A stretch of DNA of 64,000 bases from Chamaecyparis obtusa (GCA_027943335.1 BSBK01003566.1:151501-215500), one strand, 5' to 3'; counted from the stretch's first letter, positions 9,771 to 21,485 are shown. Notes: a model not told the origin generated them from the sequence alone. A program made the numbers and translations.

Positions 9771-11697
9771 TGTTATAATACAACTGATTGAATATCTTAA
9801 GGGATAGATTGACAAATGATTGTGATGTAGTCAAGGATGGTGGATCCAGTTAAGGACAGTCCAAACCTTGCAGCCAATAATCAACACAATAGAATACTCA
9901 ACAACACAACAATAAAATAATTGTTTAACTCTGATTTTCATTAACATTCCCGACTATAAGGCCTTTCGGGTTAGGGCCAATTACAATCAGAAACAATTTT
10001 GCAAGACCCACATACATCTGATACAATCTTAGCTAGTTCAGCTCTGAAACAATTAGCAACTGATGGAAACCCTAAGGTAGATCTAAACTTGAGCTTGCAA
10101 GCCTCTAAGAAATCTCCTTATCTCCAAGTGTGCAAACCACTAGCTCTGCAACTACAAACTATCAGATAACAATTTGATTTGTAATATCATGCAAGATCTT
10201 TTCCACAACTTCACCAACTCCAACTCTCAGAACCTTAGATCTGATTTTCTAAGTCTTCCAAGTCATGAAATTCTATTGATCTCTTGCTGATGATAAACAT
10301 CTACCCAAAAATCCTATAAATACTAATCATTAGCCACAAGTCGGCTGGATGAAACCATTAACTCCCCCAACAATTATTAAATTCAATACAAGTCGGCTTC
10401 AAAATAACCTTACAAACATTTAATTCAACATGTCAGCCTGTAGCAATAGCTACCAACAATAAATGCACCAAGTTGGCTCAACAAATCACACAAAACTCCA
10501 ATCAGTAAACTAGAACTACCGAGCAATAGTGAAATAACTGAGTATGCCAGGCATCACCGAGCACCAGTGTCGATTGAGCACCACAAGCATCGTCAAGTAA
10601 CACTTTCACCAAGTGCCAGAGATTACCGAGTTCCTTCAGCGACTAAGCTTCTTTCAATGACCGAGACTGTCAGTCAAGGCTGCAATTGAGTAACACCGAC
10701 CAAACAACACACCTCCCATGTAGATTCACTGAGTACCCTAGAATGCCCCTACATCAAATTGGATACTTCAAAGGGAGAGACTGATGATCACCAAGCTACT
10801 AAGGTATATGTCACACATTAAATTATTTATTATATTGTCATTGATGTCAACTAGTTTTGACTGTACTTATCATGATAGTTACAAACATCTGAAGAAGGAA
10901 ATAATGGTGAAGGGATGAGATATTAACATGAAGATGAGATGTATGAGAAAGATATGGATATGGTATTCATTGGGTAACTTATTGATGAGTCTATGACATT
11001 ATGTTAGTGATTTGATTGTATTACATAATTTTGTTATGAATTGAAGATCAAGAGTGAACAAGTTTATGTGGTCGGTAAATGAAGAAATTAGTATACACCG
11101 AGTTGAAACAGTGTACACCGAGAAAATGTAGTATATACTGAGTATAGTATTAACTGAGTAAGAAGTCACTGAAACATCATGGTATTGATTGAGTGAAAGA
11201 AATAAATGGAACATATGACTGCTGACTAAAGGTGATGAGATGAATGATTATGGATGATTCTGAGGTTAAAGATAAAGTTTGTTATGAAGATCAAATGACT
11301 GACAAAATTCAAGGATGATTGGATGATGGAGTATGAAACATGTTCGAGAGTTCCAAGGAAGGTTGAAGCAAAAAAATCCATAGTGAAGATTAAGAGGCAA
11401 AATCTATGGATGATAATAAAATGGTTTATTGTGTCTATAAAAGGAGACAAGAGATTCATAATTAATTTTGGAATGCGTGTGATAAGATTACATTCATGCG
11501 AAGCTGGTCAAACAGGTTGAAGATAGAACTGAGTAATTCTGCAGACAAATTTGAGCATCAGAGAAAGGTATTAATCAAGAATAATAGAGTTGGAGGATAC
11601 AAGGAAGTTGAATTGATTATAATGGCTAGAGGTATTTTGAGCTTAGCATAGATCTAAAAATCTGCAAAAGAAATTTGTATTTGAATCGGATCATTTA
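9771..11697 (+). repeat. Element G left LTR, interrupted by a solo LTR and truncated
   Basis: Matches 13115-14130 of the right LTR: the first 52 bp (9771-9822) precede solo LTR I, and the rest resumes at 10757. Shared landmarks are TTGTCATTGATGTCAACTAG, the repeated ACACCGAG units and the TATA-like CTATAAAAGGAGAC near 11435. The match stops after GATCATTTA near 11697, where pol sequence begins. The long frames on both strands within it (10999-11902) are non-coding LTR sequence. Confidence 0.75.
9823..10756. mobile_element. Solo LTR (element I)
   Basis: A 934-bp block begins TGATGTAG and ends CTACATCA, a perfect 8-bp terminal inverted repeat. It is flanked by GATTG (9818-9822) and AATTG (10757-10761), a 5-bp target duplication with one mismatch. 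Removing it and one duplication restores the G LTR sequence seen at 13145-13165. There is no coding sequence inside. I cannot assign the superfamily or orientation. Confidence 0.7.
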
Positions 11698-12588
11698 TTG
11701 ATGAAATGAGGAAAGAATTTGAAATGTCGATGTGTGGTGAGATTAAAAACATTCTTGGATTGCAAATACTACAACAGAAGGAAGGCATATACATCACATA
11801 ATCTAAGTACATCAAAGAAGTATTGAAGACATTCGATATGGAAGATTCAAAACTAGTTGGTATACCTATGATCACCAGATGCAAGCTGACAAAGGATGAC
11901 AAGTCAACTCAGGTAAATCAAACCTTGTATAGATGAATGATTGGAAAATTGATGTATGTTCTGCATACTAGACCAGATATTGCACATGTGGTTGGAATTG
12001 TAGCTAGATTTGTTGCTAATCTTAAAGAATCACACATGACTGTTGTGAAAATAATTTTAAGATACTTGAAAAATATGGTTTATGGTATAAGAAAGAAGAC
12101 AATTTTGAACTAAAAGTTTACACTGATGTTGATTAGGCTGGAAACATTGATGATAGAAAAAGCACTACTGGTGGAGCATTCTTTTTAGGAGAAAGATTAG
12201 TAACTTGGATAAGTAAGAAACAAGGATACATTTCTCAGTCCACTGCAAAAGCAGAATATGTTGTTTCTCCTGCTAACTGTTCAAATATTGCATGGATAAA
12301 ACAACTATTGGCAGGTATGAATGATGAGATCACTGATCCAGTAATAATCTATTATGATAACACAAGTTCTATTAATATCTCTAAAAATCTAGTGATACAT
12401 GAAAAGACAAAGCATATATCTATTAAGTATCACTATTTGAGGGAGCAAGTTCAAGAAAAGCAATTCAGATTGGAATATGTGAAATCACAAGAGCAAATTG
12501 TTGATATAATCACTAAACCCTTATCGAAGAACACATTTGAATACTTGAGAATTAAACTAGGGATCCATCCCCTGTTTAACAGTCACTA
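11698..12588 (+). pseudogene. Element G end of copia RT and RNase H
   Basis: The end of a Ty1/copia polyprotein. It contains MRKEFEMSMCGEIKNILGLQ (late RT), IGKLMYVLHTRPDIAHVV, then RNase H landmarks YTDVD, stop (TGG to TAG), AGNIDDRKSTTGGAFFLG, SQSTAKAEYV and YYDNTSSINISKN. The C-terminus is DIITKPLSKNTFEYLRIKLG. The open part at 12308-12588 is the RNase H C-terminal third. There are stops at several sites and one frame change near 12080. Confidence 0.85.
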
Positions 12589-12904
12589 AGGTGATATGAG
12601 GTTGCATCAACCTATACTTTATCAGAAGATCTCATGATGTTGATGCATAATGTTCACACTTTGGGTTTCCTAAGGTTGTGAAAGATGGAAGGCAAGATGA
12701 AACTACATATCAGTACATGCAAGGTACTAGAATCTGAACCAAACAACATAGATATTGATTTGGCTACTGAAGAGCTAATTATTTTCTTTTTGGCATTGTT
12801 GTCAAAGGGAGAGAAATTACATGAAGTATTCAAGAAAGATCTAAGATCTAAAGGGAGAGAGACTACAATGAAATATCTATCTGTAGGGAGAGATGATTGC
12901 ATGG

Positions 12905-12907
<3 letters not shown>

Positions 12908-12965
<58 letters not shown>
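12908..12965 (+). repeat. (GA)n microsatellite
   Basis: About 29 uninterrupted GA units in the 3' untranslated part of G. They create the spurious Ser-Leu frame on the minus strand at 12654-13001. The remaining sequence from 12589 to 13100 is copia 3' untranslated sequence with no gene. Confidence 0.95.
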
Positions 12966-12968
<3 letters not shown>

Positions 12969-13114
12969 ATGTTGTGTAGTGATTAAAAATATTAAATACA
13001 TAAGCTAGGGAGAGCTTATCAAGTCACAACATTTAAATACAGAGTTTTAGATAGATGTTTAGTATTCTATGGCATATTTCATATTGTGTTGCCATCAATG
13101 CCAAAGGGATAGAT

Positions 13115-14656
13115 TGTTATACAACAACTGATTGAATATATTAAGGGAGAGATTGACAATTGATTGGATACTTCAAAGGGAGATATTGATGATCAACAAG
13201 CTACTAAGGTATATGTGACACATTAAATCAGTTATTATATTGTCATTGATGTCAACTAGTTTTGACTATACTTATCATGATAGTTACAAACATCTGAAGA
13301 AGGAAATAATGGTGAAGGAATGAGATATTAACATAAAGATGAGATGTATGAGAAAGATATGGATATGCTATTCATTGGGTAACTTATTGATGAGTCTATG
13401 ATATTATCTTAGTGATTTGATTGTATTACATAATTCTGTTATGAATTAAAGATCAAGAGTGAACAAGTTTATGTGGTCGGTAAATGAAGAACTTAGTATA
13501 CACCGAGTTGATACAGTATACACCGAGAAAGTGTAGTGTATATTGAGTAGAGTATTAACCGAGTAAGAAGTCACCAACACATCACGGTATTGACTGTGTG
13601 AAAGAAATAAATGGAACATATGACTGTCAACTAAAGATGATGAGCTGGATGATTATGGTTTAAATCGAGGTTAAAGATAAAGTTTGTTACGAAGATCAAA
13701 TGACTGACAAAATTCAAGGATGATTAGATAATGGAGAATGAAACATGTTAGAGGCACAAGTTCTAAGGAAGGTTGAAGTGAAAAAATCAACAGTGCACAT
13801 TAAGAGGAAAAATATATGGATGAGAAGAAAATGGTTTATCATGTCTATAAAAGGAGACAAGAGATTCATAATTAATTCTAGGATGTGCGTGATAAGATTG
13901 CATTCATGCAAAGTTGGTCAGATAGGTTGAAGACAAAACCAAGTAATTTTGTAGACAACACCGGGCATTAGAGAAAAGTATTAACCAAGTAGAAAAGAGT
14001 TGGAGGATATAAGGAAGTTGAATTGATTATAATGGCCAGATGTATTTTGAGCTTAGCATAGATCTGAAAATATGCAAAAGAAAGTAGTATTTGAATCAGA
14101 TCATTTACTATTGCATTCTAACTATTTCTACAGATAAATCTCTTTACCAAGTGGGACTTAACAGTCTTTATATTTCATTATGACATTCAATGAATGTTGA
14201 TTATTTTCATGTTGACCCCATAGTGAATGTTTCATCATGGGAAACTATTAGTGATAAATCCTTTAACCAAGTCACACCTTACAATGTGTTTTGTAACCTT
14301 GAATAGGGTTGGCTCTTAATCGAGCTCACTTCAGAAGAGTGAAATTATTTCGGGTACTGATCCCAGGTGGTTTTCCCCTTAACAGGGTTTCCAAGTTAAA
14401 AATCAAGTGTTATATGTGTATGAATGTGATAATTTGTTATTTTACTTTACACATTACAATTACTGGTTTGATCGATATATCCACTAGTTAATTTACTGGT
14501 ATTCAGTTAATGAACTGAAAGCCATAGACAAAGTTTTATTGAGTTATTTAATTGATTTGAAATATTTTATTTATACATCTGGGAGTGTTTGGGACTGTAG
14601 GATAACTAGAATTAATTGATTCACCCCCCCCCCCCCCCCCGCTCAGTTATCTAACA
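13115..14656 (+). repeat. Element G right LTR with polypurine tract
   Basis: Begins TGTTATACAACAACTG directly after the purine-rich CCAAAGGGATAGAT (13101-13114) and ends CTAACA. A TATA-like CTATAAAAGGAGAC lies near 13845. Close to its end is a run of 17 C (14624-14640), where the related F LTR has CACCCCCCTCTCAG. The F LTR (38596-40076) is a diverged relative. Confidence 0.8.
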
Positions 14657-14661
14657 AAAAA

Positions 14662-15578
14662 AGTGTGGTTAAATATTGGTATCAAATTAAAATGCAACCA
14701 ACACTCAATAAACCATTAGCTCAAGAATTTAGCTATAGGAGGCCATATCAAATGAACCAGCTATATTCTCAAAAGTGGATTATTACTTCCTAGTTGAAGA
14801 GAGTTTAATCCTTTTTATGATGCTCATCAAATTGGCATGAAGGATTAGTGACTTGACTACCCCAAAATGGAAGATTTCAAATGCAATAGAAAACTAGAAA
14901 TGAAACTAGAATGCAAGATTAACAAAGCTAGAATGGATGCAAAGAACTAGTATTCTAGAATGAGAATTGAAGAAACTATACTATGCTTGACAATGCAAGA
15001 AAGTAAATTAGATTTAACAATGCAAGAGAGCTATAAGAAACTAAGAACTAGGAATTCAAACTACTGAAATTACTCTAGAATGCAAGTATGCAAATGGTCA
15101 AAATTGGGACCCTTGAACCAAGGAAGAGCTTCCTTTTAAAGGAATTGCCTCAATAATGAAGGGGGTAGAAAAAGAGGAAAAATATGTTAGGTAGAGATGA
15201 GTGGTGAGAAGAGATCAATCCATGTGAGAGGAATCAATATTTTTGATTGGCCAAGCTTGATGGGAGAATAAGACAAAATACCAAATCCCCTTTTAATTGT
15301 CAAGTAATCAAGATTATGTTGCACAAAACGTGCTCTTTTTAATAAAAGTGTAAGGACTTTATATTAAAGGTAAGTTTTGACAATTAAATGATTTCTCAAG
15401 TTTATAAATAATTTAGGCTTGATTTTTAGGAATAATTTAATTATGCAAGGGGGGATTATCTAGGTTGCTCACATAATTATGTCTAGTAATTATGTCTTTG
15501 AGATTTAGAATTTGTTTTAAGGCAATTTAATTGAATTGGGGGGCTCAGGTTCTACTAAACAAATTGTAGGTGATTACA
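14662..15578 (-). repeat. Element B 5' LTR
   Basis: Partner of 4639-5580. The right edge is GTGATTACA followed by the target duplication ATTAC. At the inner edge, only 5 bp separate it from the G right LTR, so any primer binding site is lost. The region is otherwise non-coding. Confidence 0.85.
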
Positions 15579-15583
15579 ATTAC

Positions 15584-16025
15584 CATGGTCATGATCTTCC
15601 CTATTGTTTGGGTGTCTCCAATGTCTCCCATTATTATATTGTTTATCTTCTCTAGTGTCTTCGTTTCATCTCCAACGATCATTGTTTCTTTCATTTCTAT
15701 TATTATTTGATTCAAATAATATATTTGTGTGTGAAAAAGTAGGTTCTCTACTTTTTCCGTGAGGTGGATCATATCTAGATGTTTTGTCTTCTTTATTATT
15801 TTCTCTCTCTTTGAGTGAAAGAATCTCTTCCCTTTGTATTCCTAGTTTATCCAAAACTATCTTTAATGTTTCACCCATTGTTTGTTCAAAATATGGAGCA
15901 TCAACAAGACTTTCAAACAATGTTTTCATCTTTTGTACGTTGTCTTTTGGTTCTTGATCCTCTTGTTGATTTCCCTCATTTTCTTCCTCTTCTTCTACGT
16001 GATGGATTTCCATATCATTTACCAT
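15584..16025 (-). pseudogene. Element A gag N-terminal part
   Basis: An acidic N-terminus (MVNDMEIHHVEEEEENEGNQ at 16025) is followed by a leucine-spaced helix (MKTLFESLVDAPYFEQTMGE) and an Asn/Arg/His-rich tract that reaches the target duplication ATTAC at 15579-15583. Past element B the tract continues at 4633 in the same style (repeated NNGR, NHRG, NWGPR-like units), which shows B landed inside this gag. A stop at about 15667 breaks the frame. This start is preferred because it opens the long acidic reading frame, but no flanking promoter evidence is visible. Confidence 0.6.
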
Positions 16026-16485
16026 ATCAATTTAAAACAAAAGGATTCCTATCTCCTCAGGGGTGTGATTTTTCATTTGCACATTGTCCTCATTATATGT
16101 GTTCCCTTCCCTATTTGCAAATTTCTTATAATATCCTTAATTTTACTCAAGTTATTTTTAGGGCTTAATTCAATGTGGTTATTTTCTCCTTTGTGTAGAG
16201 ACCTTCTTCCCCACATGAATATTCTTCAGGCCCCTATTTTTGCTAATGCAAATCAAATCACTGCTCATGAAATGAATCAATTACAATGTAGAGTCGACAC
16301 CTCTTTAGGAGGAAAATGTTTCTTTACTACTTCTGAGTTCTTGATGCAGGAGCATCCTAGGTGTAAGAGCAATCTTGCATCACCCAAAAATATTTCTGGT
16401 ATTTTTTCAATAAGGGTTATCTTGTGCAGAGCTACTATTTATGGAAACTTACTATTTTTAGTAAGCTGGTCATATGATCTTGAAA
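16026..16485. other. Unassigned sequence between A gag and the E LTR
   Basis: Probably the 5' untranslated leader of A on the minus strand. A 203-codon plus-strand frame (15882-16493) crosses it, but its first third is the complement of A gag and it shows no recognisable domain, so I see no supported gene here. Confidence 0.4.
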
Positions 16486-17143
16486 TGTTCTGATTTCACA
16501 GGTGGAGGTTCATCTTAGTCATTTCAGCCTACCAGTTAAGTTTCATTGCCACATCATTTGTATTGGTGAAGTTATTGAGGTTTTTGGGTATGAAATATTT
16601 GAGCTCAAATTTGAAGGCCTTAGAGGCTCCAGATCATAGTCGATCCTTGGCTGATTGGAGCTTGCGCGAGTTAGGCACTGTAGATCAGGTCCTAACATTT
16701 TCAAAAAGTGGTTATAATAGAAAAATGGAGCTACGGTTAGAAAGTTATGGCCTTCGAAAGTTAGGCTACCTAAAAACATATTTTGTAATTATTTTGAGCC
16801 GACCCTAATGTAATAATTGTGAAAAAAAATCATTTTTGGGATAGTCGGCCTTAAGGGTTAAATTTATGGAACCTTCTCGGGCGACGAAAATTGCCTATAT
16901 AAGAAAGGCCCGTAGTGTTGTCTAGGGCAGTTCTGAGTAGTAGATCTGGGTAATGATTCGAGGCTTTGTCCTATAGAATATTGTAAGGGAAAATGCCCAT
17001 GTGGCTTTGCATATTGTAATTCTAAAATTTGTAATTCCACATTTATGGAGATAATAAGAAGCCCATTTTTTGTTCTTGCGAATTTTTGTTGTTTCTTTGT
17101 TTCTGTGATGTGTTTGTGGTATTAAGGGGAGCACCCTTCATCA
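16486..17143 (+). repeat. Element E 5' LTR and primer binding site
   Basis: The LTR body carries a TATA-like CTATATAAG near 16895. It ends near CCTTCATCA, followed by TGGTATCAAAG at 17146, close to the initiator tRNA-Met complement TGGTATCAGAGC. The left edge at 16486 (TGTTCTGATTTCACAGG) is a guess from the TG rule, since the partner LTR is outside the window. Confidence 0.55.
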
Positions 17144-17212
17144 AGTGGTATCAAAGTAGGAGTTCCTGAGTGTGTAAACAGATCGCTGACTGTGAGGTAG
17201 TTTGCACTAGGA

Positions 17213-18350
17213 CCATGGTTAGGGTTTCAATGATAAGCACAAAAATGCCTCAACGAAGGGAACGTGGTGAAAGAGATGGTGGTGTGACACCTGAGGTTAG
17301 AGCCCTCCAGAGACAAGTGTGAGCATTGCAAGAAGCGATTCGTAGAGGAATGAATCTTACAGTCAGAGATGAAAGTAAGGATGATGCCAAAGAAGGAGGA
17401 AATTATGATCAAGAAGGAGAAGGAGAAATTCTAAACCAAGAGGAAGAAAGACTTTTTCGGGCCATTTCCAATATTGGGAAAAGACCTAAGATTGAGGTTT
17501 CTACATTTTTAGGAAATCTTAACCCAGAGGATTTGATCGACTGGATCAATGAATTAGAAAAATATTTTAAGTATGAAGATATCAAGGATCCTGATTGAGT
17601 CAAGTTTTCAAAGGCCAGATTGAAGGGTCATGCGAAGATCTGGTGGTAAGAGATTCAATTGGAGCGAAATAGAAGAGGAAAGGATCACATCACAAGATGG
17701 GATCAAATGGTGGATAAATTGAAGTGATAGTTCATTCCTGTTGATTATGAGCTTGACCTACTAAAGAAAATGCAAGGTTTGAAGCAAGCAAGAAAATCTG
17801 TTCAAGAGTATACAGAGGAGTTCTATCAAATCCTCATCAGAACAGGCCATGCGAAAGTTGATAAGGAGAAAGTTGCATGTTACCTTAATGGGTTGAGGCC
17901 AAGCATTCAAGAGGAGCCGAATTTGGTTCAAACGAACAGTATTAAAGAGGCGTACTAGTTTTCCCTAAAAGTAGAGGAAAAGATGAACAAGAAGTTTGAT
18001 AGCAGACAAAGTGCAAGAGGTTGTTTTGGAAGATCCAGTGGACGGTCATATAGAGGCCGAAATGAAGATCTGAAAAAGAAGAATGAGGCCAGTAGAAGTC
18101 AAAATTAGATAGGAAACAATTTCAATCATTTCCATGATTAGAATAATAGAGATCAGAGAGGAAGAGGAAGAGGACAAGGATCCAGAAGAGGAGGCTTTCG
18201 TGGAACATGTTTTCAATGTGGATAAGAAGGTCATAGAGCATATGAATATCCTCAATGCCAAGGAAGGTCAGATCGGAGAACTGAAGGCCAGGCTAGAGTT
18301 GCACATGTAGATGAAGATGTCAGATCATCACATTTTGAAGATGTTGAAAG
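17213..18350 (+). pseudogene. Element E gag
   Basis: A Ty3 gag: an N-terminal charged region, the capsid block IEVSTFLGNLNPEDLIDWIN, LEKYFKYEDI, KARLKGHAKIWW and KKMQGLKQARKSVQEYTEEF, then an Arg/Gly-rich stretch and a zinc knuckle CFQCG, stop, EGHRAYEYPQC, in which the last Cys is Tyr. The start ATG at 17213 follows the primer site by about 55 bp. Stops occur at about 10 places, several TGA or TAG where Arg, Gln or Trp is expected. Confidence 0.8.
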
Positions 18351-18424
18351 AGGAGAAATGTTGATTAACAAAAGAGTCATGCTGAGTGGTGAGAATGAAC
18401 CTGAGCAAAGGAGGAGCTTGTTTC

Positions 18425-18870
18425 ACACTAGATGCAAGTGTGAGGGTAAATGTTGTGATGTGATTATCGATAGCAGAAGCACTAACAATTTGGTGTCAGA
18501 AGAGATGGTCACAAAGTTGAAGCTCAAAAGATAGAAACACCCACATCCATATCGGATTGCTTGGGTGCAAGATGACCACAAGGTCATGGTTAGTGAACAC
18601 TGCCTAGTAAAGTTCAAGATTGGCAGATACCATGATGATGTACTATGTGATATCATACCTATGGATGCATGTCATATGTTGTTGGGTAGACCGTGGTAGT
18701 TTGATAGGCGCGATGTACATGATGGTCATGCGAATACCTATTCCCTAATAAAGGATGGAGTGTGACATAAGCTAAAGCCATTGAAGGACACAAAATAAAA
18801 GGTATGTAGCACTGCAAGAATAACTTTTGTTGATGGAAGAAAATTCCTAGATGATATAAGGCATGAGCAT
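18425..18870 (+). pseudogene. Element E aspartic protease
   Basis: CDVIIDSRSTNNLVSEEMV corresponds to the family's IIDSGSTNNLVS, with the active-site Gly changed to Arg. CHMLLGRPW, the second conserved protease motif, follows at about 18670 and is then interrupted by TAG. It continues through SLIKDGV into the spacer before RT. Inactive. The minus-strand frames at 18423-18892 are shadows. Confidence 0.8.
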
Positions 18871-19224
18871 ATGTATTTTGCTTTGATTCCAAAAGCTAGT
18901 AAAGAGGAAGTAGAAGATGTACCTATAGAAGTTGTAGATCTATTGAATGAGTTTCAAAATATTGTATCCGATAATGTACCTGATGGATTATCACCAGTAA
19001 GGAAGATCGATCATCAGATGGACTTAATTCCAGGAGCCAGTTTGCCAAATAAGGTAGCACACAGAATGACACCAGTAGAAAGTGAAGAGTTGAACAAACA
19101 AGTACATGAGTTGTTACAAAAGGGGTTGATTTGGGAGAGCTTGAGTCCATGTGTTGTACCAACAGTATTAGCACCAAAGAAGAATGGAGAATGGAGGATG
19201 TGTACAGATTCTAGGGCTATAAAC
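18871..19224 (+). pseudogene. Element E RT, N-terminal part
   Basis: An open stretch with NEFQNIVSDNVPDGLSPVRK, IDHQMDLIPGASLPN, LLQKGLIWESLSPCVVP and KKNGEWRMCTDSRAIN, the finger region of a Ty3 reverse transcriptase. At 19225 element C begins; the RT resumes at 36947 with [15 protein letters not shown], which joins exactly as expected for DSRAIN-KIT. The open frame past 19224 is C's LTR. Confidence 0.9.
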
Positions 19225-20441
19225 TGTGTGAATTTTGTACCTAGCTATAGACACAACACTTCAATAAAACATTAGAGGTTAGATAAAATCAAAATCATGC
19301 AATGAAATGAAAACTAATCTAACCAGGTGATTTACTGCCTTCTACTAGATGCGAGTATGTATTCTCATATTAGACCGAGATCAATGACCTTGACGACACC
19401 TAAATGAAGGATTTGAATGCAAAATCTAGATATGAATTAGATGCAAATTAATCTATATTTTTGGATTTTAGATGCAATAATATGAAAAATGATATGAAAT
19501 CTAATCTATATGGAAAACTGATATGCAATACAATTAATCTAACAATGATATGCTAAATATGAATGATCTCACAAAATTTGTTGATTCGCAAAGAAGCTTC
19601 AATTCTTTAGATGTCAATTCGTCAGCATAAGTTTGCAAAATTATGAGATGATTTGTGAAGAGCTGAGCCTTGGTTTTATAGAAATCTAGGGCTTTAGGGA
19701 TGCATGGAAAAAGCCATAAATCACTCAGTTGATTTTTGAGTGAACAAGGAATTAAAGATAGTTAACTCACAATAAATCATGCAAAAATAGCTTTTTGATT
19801 TAAATCAGAAGTTGAGATCAGCTTTCAACTCAAAATAGAGTTGAGTTTATTTTTAAAACAACTTGAATTGATTTTTTGATTTATAGTTTAACTATTTTTT
19901 TGGATGTACATAATTAATTATGAATTAAATAAATAAATAAAATGATTTATCCTCAACTTAATTGATTTTGAAAATAAAATAATTGATTTATGGGTTAATC
20001 AATTATTAAATCAAACTTTTATTCCAAAATAATATCATTAAATATGACAATTTGCTTTAATTAATTAAATAAGAATTTAATCAATTAATGATAGGAATTT
20101 TGATTTATTGTCAAATTTAAATGATAATAATTAAGAATAAATATAATTAAAATCAATTAAATAATTAAGTGGCAGAATTAAATTAATTAATTAAATATTC
20201 ATCATATTCAATTAATCAACTTTAGGATAAATATGATTTATCTCCAAATAATTATTAAATTAAAGATAATTATGATAATTAGGAATATTTCTAGGAATAT
20301 TCCCCGATGCAGAATTTAGGATAATCAATTAGGATTCGATGATATTTCAATGTGCCTTAGGTTAGGACTTTGATGTCGATTTCATTCGAATTGTCGATGT
20401 AGGACGTTAATGAACTTATAGCCCATTTTTGGGGTATTATA
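19225..20441 (-). repeat. Element C 3' LTR
   Basis: A 1,217-bp copy of 35730-36941, differing mostly by single bases. On the plus strand it starts TGTGTGAATTTTGTACC and ends GGGGTATTATA (the partner has TTACA). It is rich in A/T, with many AATTAAT words. A TATA-like CTATAAAACC lies on the minus strand near 19680. Confidence 0.9.
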
Positions 20442-20456
20442 TTTTGCCCCTCTTTG
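20442..20456 (-). other. Element C polypurine tract
   Basis: The minus strand reads CAAAGAGGGGCAAAA against the start of the 3' LTR. Its 14-base core is identical to those of B and D. Confidence 0.85.
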
Positions 20457-21416
20457 AATTGTTGTGTGAAGCGCAGTGGTTCAAAGACAGTCTGTGTATG
20501 ATGTTGAAACTGATGTTTGAAATTGATATGGATATGAGACAGAAACTAATTGAAATTGATATGAAGATAATAGGTCCTGAATGACCAAAGATAATGTTAA
20601 CTATAACAGTAAATAAATCGATGATTGCGAAAAAGTGTCAAAATGTCTGATTCTGAACCTTATGATTGCGAAGAAGTGAGTGATCGATTCCAAACCCGAT
20701 TACCGATAAGAATCACATTGGTATCACATATGAACCCTTCAGTTTCTGAAGAACCAAGGAAATAACACAATTGAACCGATAGTTACAAAAATTGATACAG
20801 TTTACAAGATTAAGAGAATACCAGATTGATATGGATCTCGATGAATCTGATATGCCCCGAGCGATGATTGATTTGCCCCAAGCGATGAGGTCTTTTTGAT
20901 GAATCAACAACTAGACATGGTTGTTGTCTTGATTATTGAGGAAAGATATGATTCCAAATTTAGATTATAGACTTGGAATGATATGCAATACCATTCCCCC
21001 TTTGGGATTAAAATTGAAATTTGACAAGAAAAGTCAACGTTGTAGTTTAGAAGCATGTTAATTGATTGGAGAAGTGTTTAAACACATTCAAGAACGCATT
21101 CTGCATCGTTTGGAGATCCAGAAGACCAAGTTTGACTAGGTGAAACAATGAGTTGACCATAGTTGACCAAGTTGAAATTTTGATAGATTGATGTAAGATA
21201 ATCAGTTAAGTTGAATACTGGATTTCTGTGATGATTGAAGGTCGATTATGCAAGCAGTAGACCGTCCTAGGTCTGAAAATTTTAAATCGTGATTTTGACA
21301 TAGTAAATGATCTCAGATTTTAATTTTGATTCTGAAAATGGATTCAGAACGTCGAAATTAGCCATTGGTGCAATTTTCGTAAAAAATGGAGCACTTTTGA
21401 AAATTAGGTCAAAAGC
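20457..21416. other. Element C region between PPT and antisense PMD promoter
   Basis: No gene seen. It holds imperfect repeats around GCCCCGAGCGATGA and GCCCCAAGCGATGA near 20850-20890. From about 21340 it aligns by eye with B and D (TTAGCCATTGGTGCAATTTT, then GAAAATTAGGTCAAAAGC), the conserved part upstream of the PMD TATA box. Confidence 0.5.
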
Positions 21417-21424
21417 TATATAAA
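21417..21424 (+). promoter_or_regulatory. TATA box of the antisense PMD gene in C
   Basis: TATATAAA lies 69 bp before the ATG at 21486, directly after the conserved GAAAATTAGGTCAAAAGC block shared with B and D. Confidence 0.65.
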
Positions 21425-21485
21425 GGCCGAAAGGGTCATTTTCAACCTTTTGACTTTGAAAAATTTGTGGATCCCTCTAAGAAAA

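Larger units (their letters stand above)
9771..14656 (+). mobile_element. Element G: internally deleted Ty1/copia element
   Basis: Two copies of one LTR (left 9771-11697, interrupted and truncated; right 13115-14656) flank the end of a copia polyprotein and a polypurine tract. LTR termini are TGTTA...TAACA. The left LTR breaks off near 11697 and is fused directly to the late RT, so the primer site, gag, protease, integrase and most of RT have been removed. No target duplication is recognisable: the left flank is a PMD fragment and the right flank is the B LTR edge. Confidence 0.75.
4639..15578 (-). mobile_element. Element B: gutted Tat-like Ty3 element with antisense PMD gene
   Basis: Bounded by two direct copies of one LTR (4639-5580 and 14662-15578) and by ATTAC at 4634-4638 and 15579-15583. 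The orientation is minus because the polypurine tract lies against the left LTR. No gag or pol survives inside. What remains is the 3' region with an antisense PMD gene (6665-8540), an inverted block (about 8550-9510) holding the PMD tail and an LTR fragment, a second PMD fragment (9511-9770), and the copia element G. It is a non-autonomous wreck of the lineage that also gives C, D and H. Confidence 0.8.
1..16025 (-). mobile_element. Element A: decayed Ty3/gypsy retrotransposon, split by element B
   Basis: A minus-strand Ty3-type element. Reading leftwards it has gag (15584-16025, then 3096-4633), protease (about 3095-2700), an archaeal-type RNase H (about 2385-2160), reverse transcriptase (1741-884) and the classical RNase H (about 800-476). 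Integrase and the 3' LTR would lie left of the window. Its gag is interrupted by element B at 4639-15578 with a 5-bp duplication ATTAC, and the gag reading resumes across the gap. Many stops and at least two frame changes make it inactive. Bases 1-475 continue its pol side, but I recognise no domain in them. The 5' LTR is not identified. Confidence 0.8.

Noticed and set aside
10999..11902. Several minus-strand frames of 70-80 codons
   Set aside because: They lie in the G LTR and antisense to copia RT.
12654..13001. 115-codon minus-strand frame with a Ser-Leu repeat
   Set aside because: Translation of the (GA)n microsatellite in copia 3' sequence.
15882..16493. 203-codon plus-strand frame, hydrophobic
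   Set aside because: Overlaps A gag on the other strand and unassigned leader; no domain or start context, and composition like T-rich non-coding sequence.
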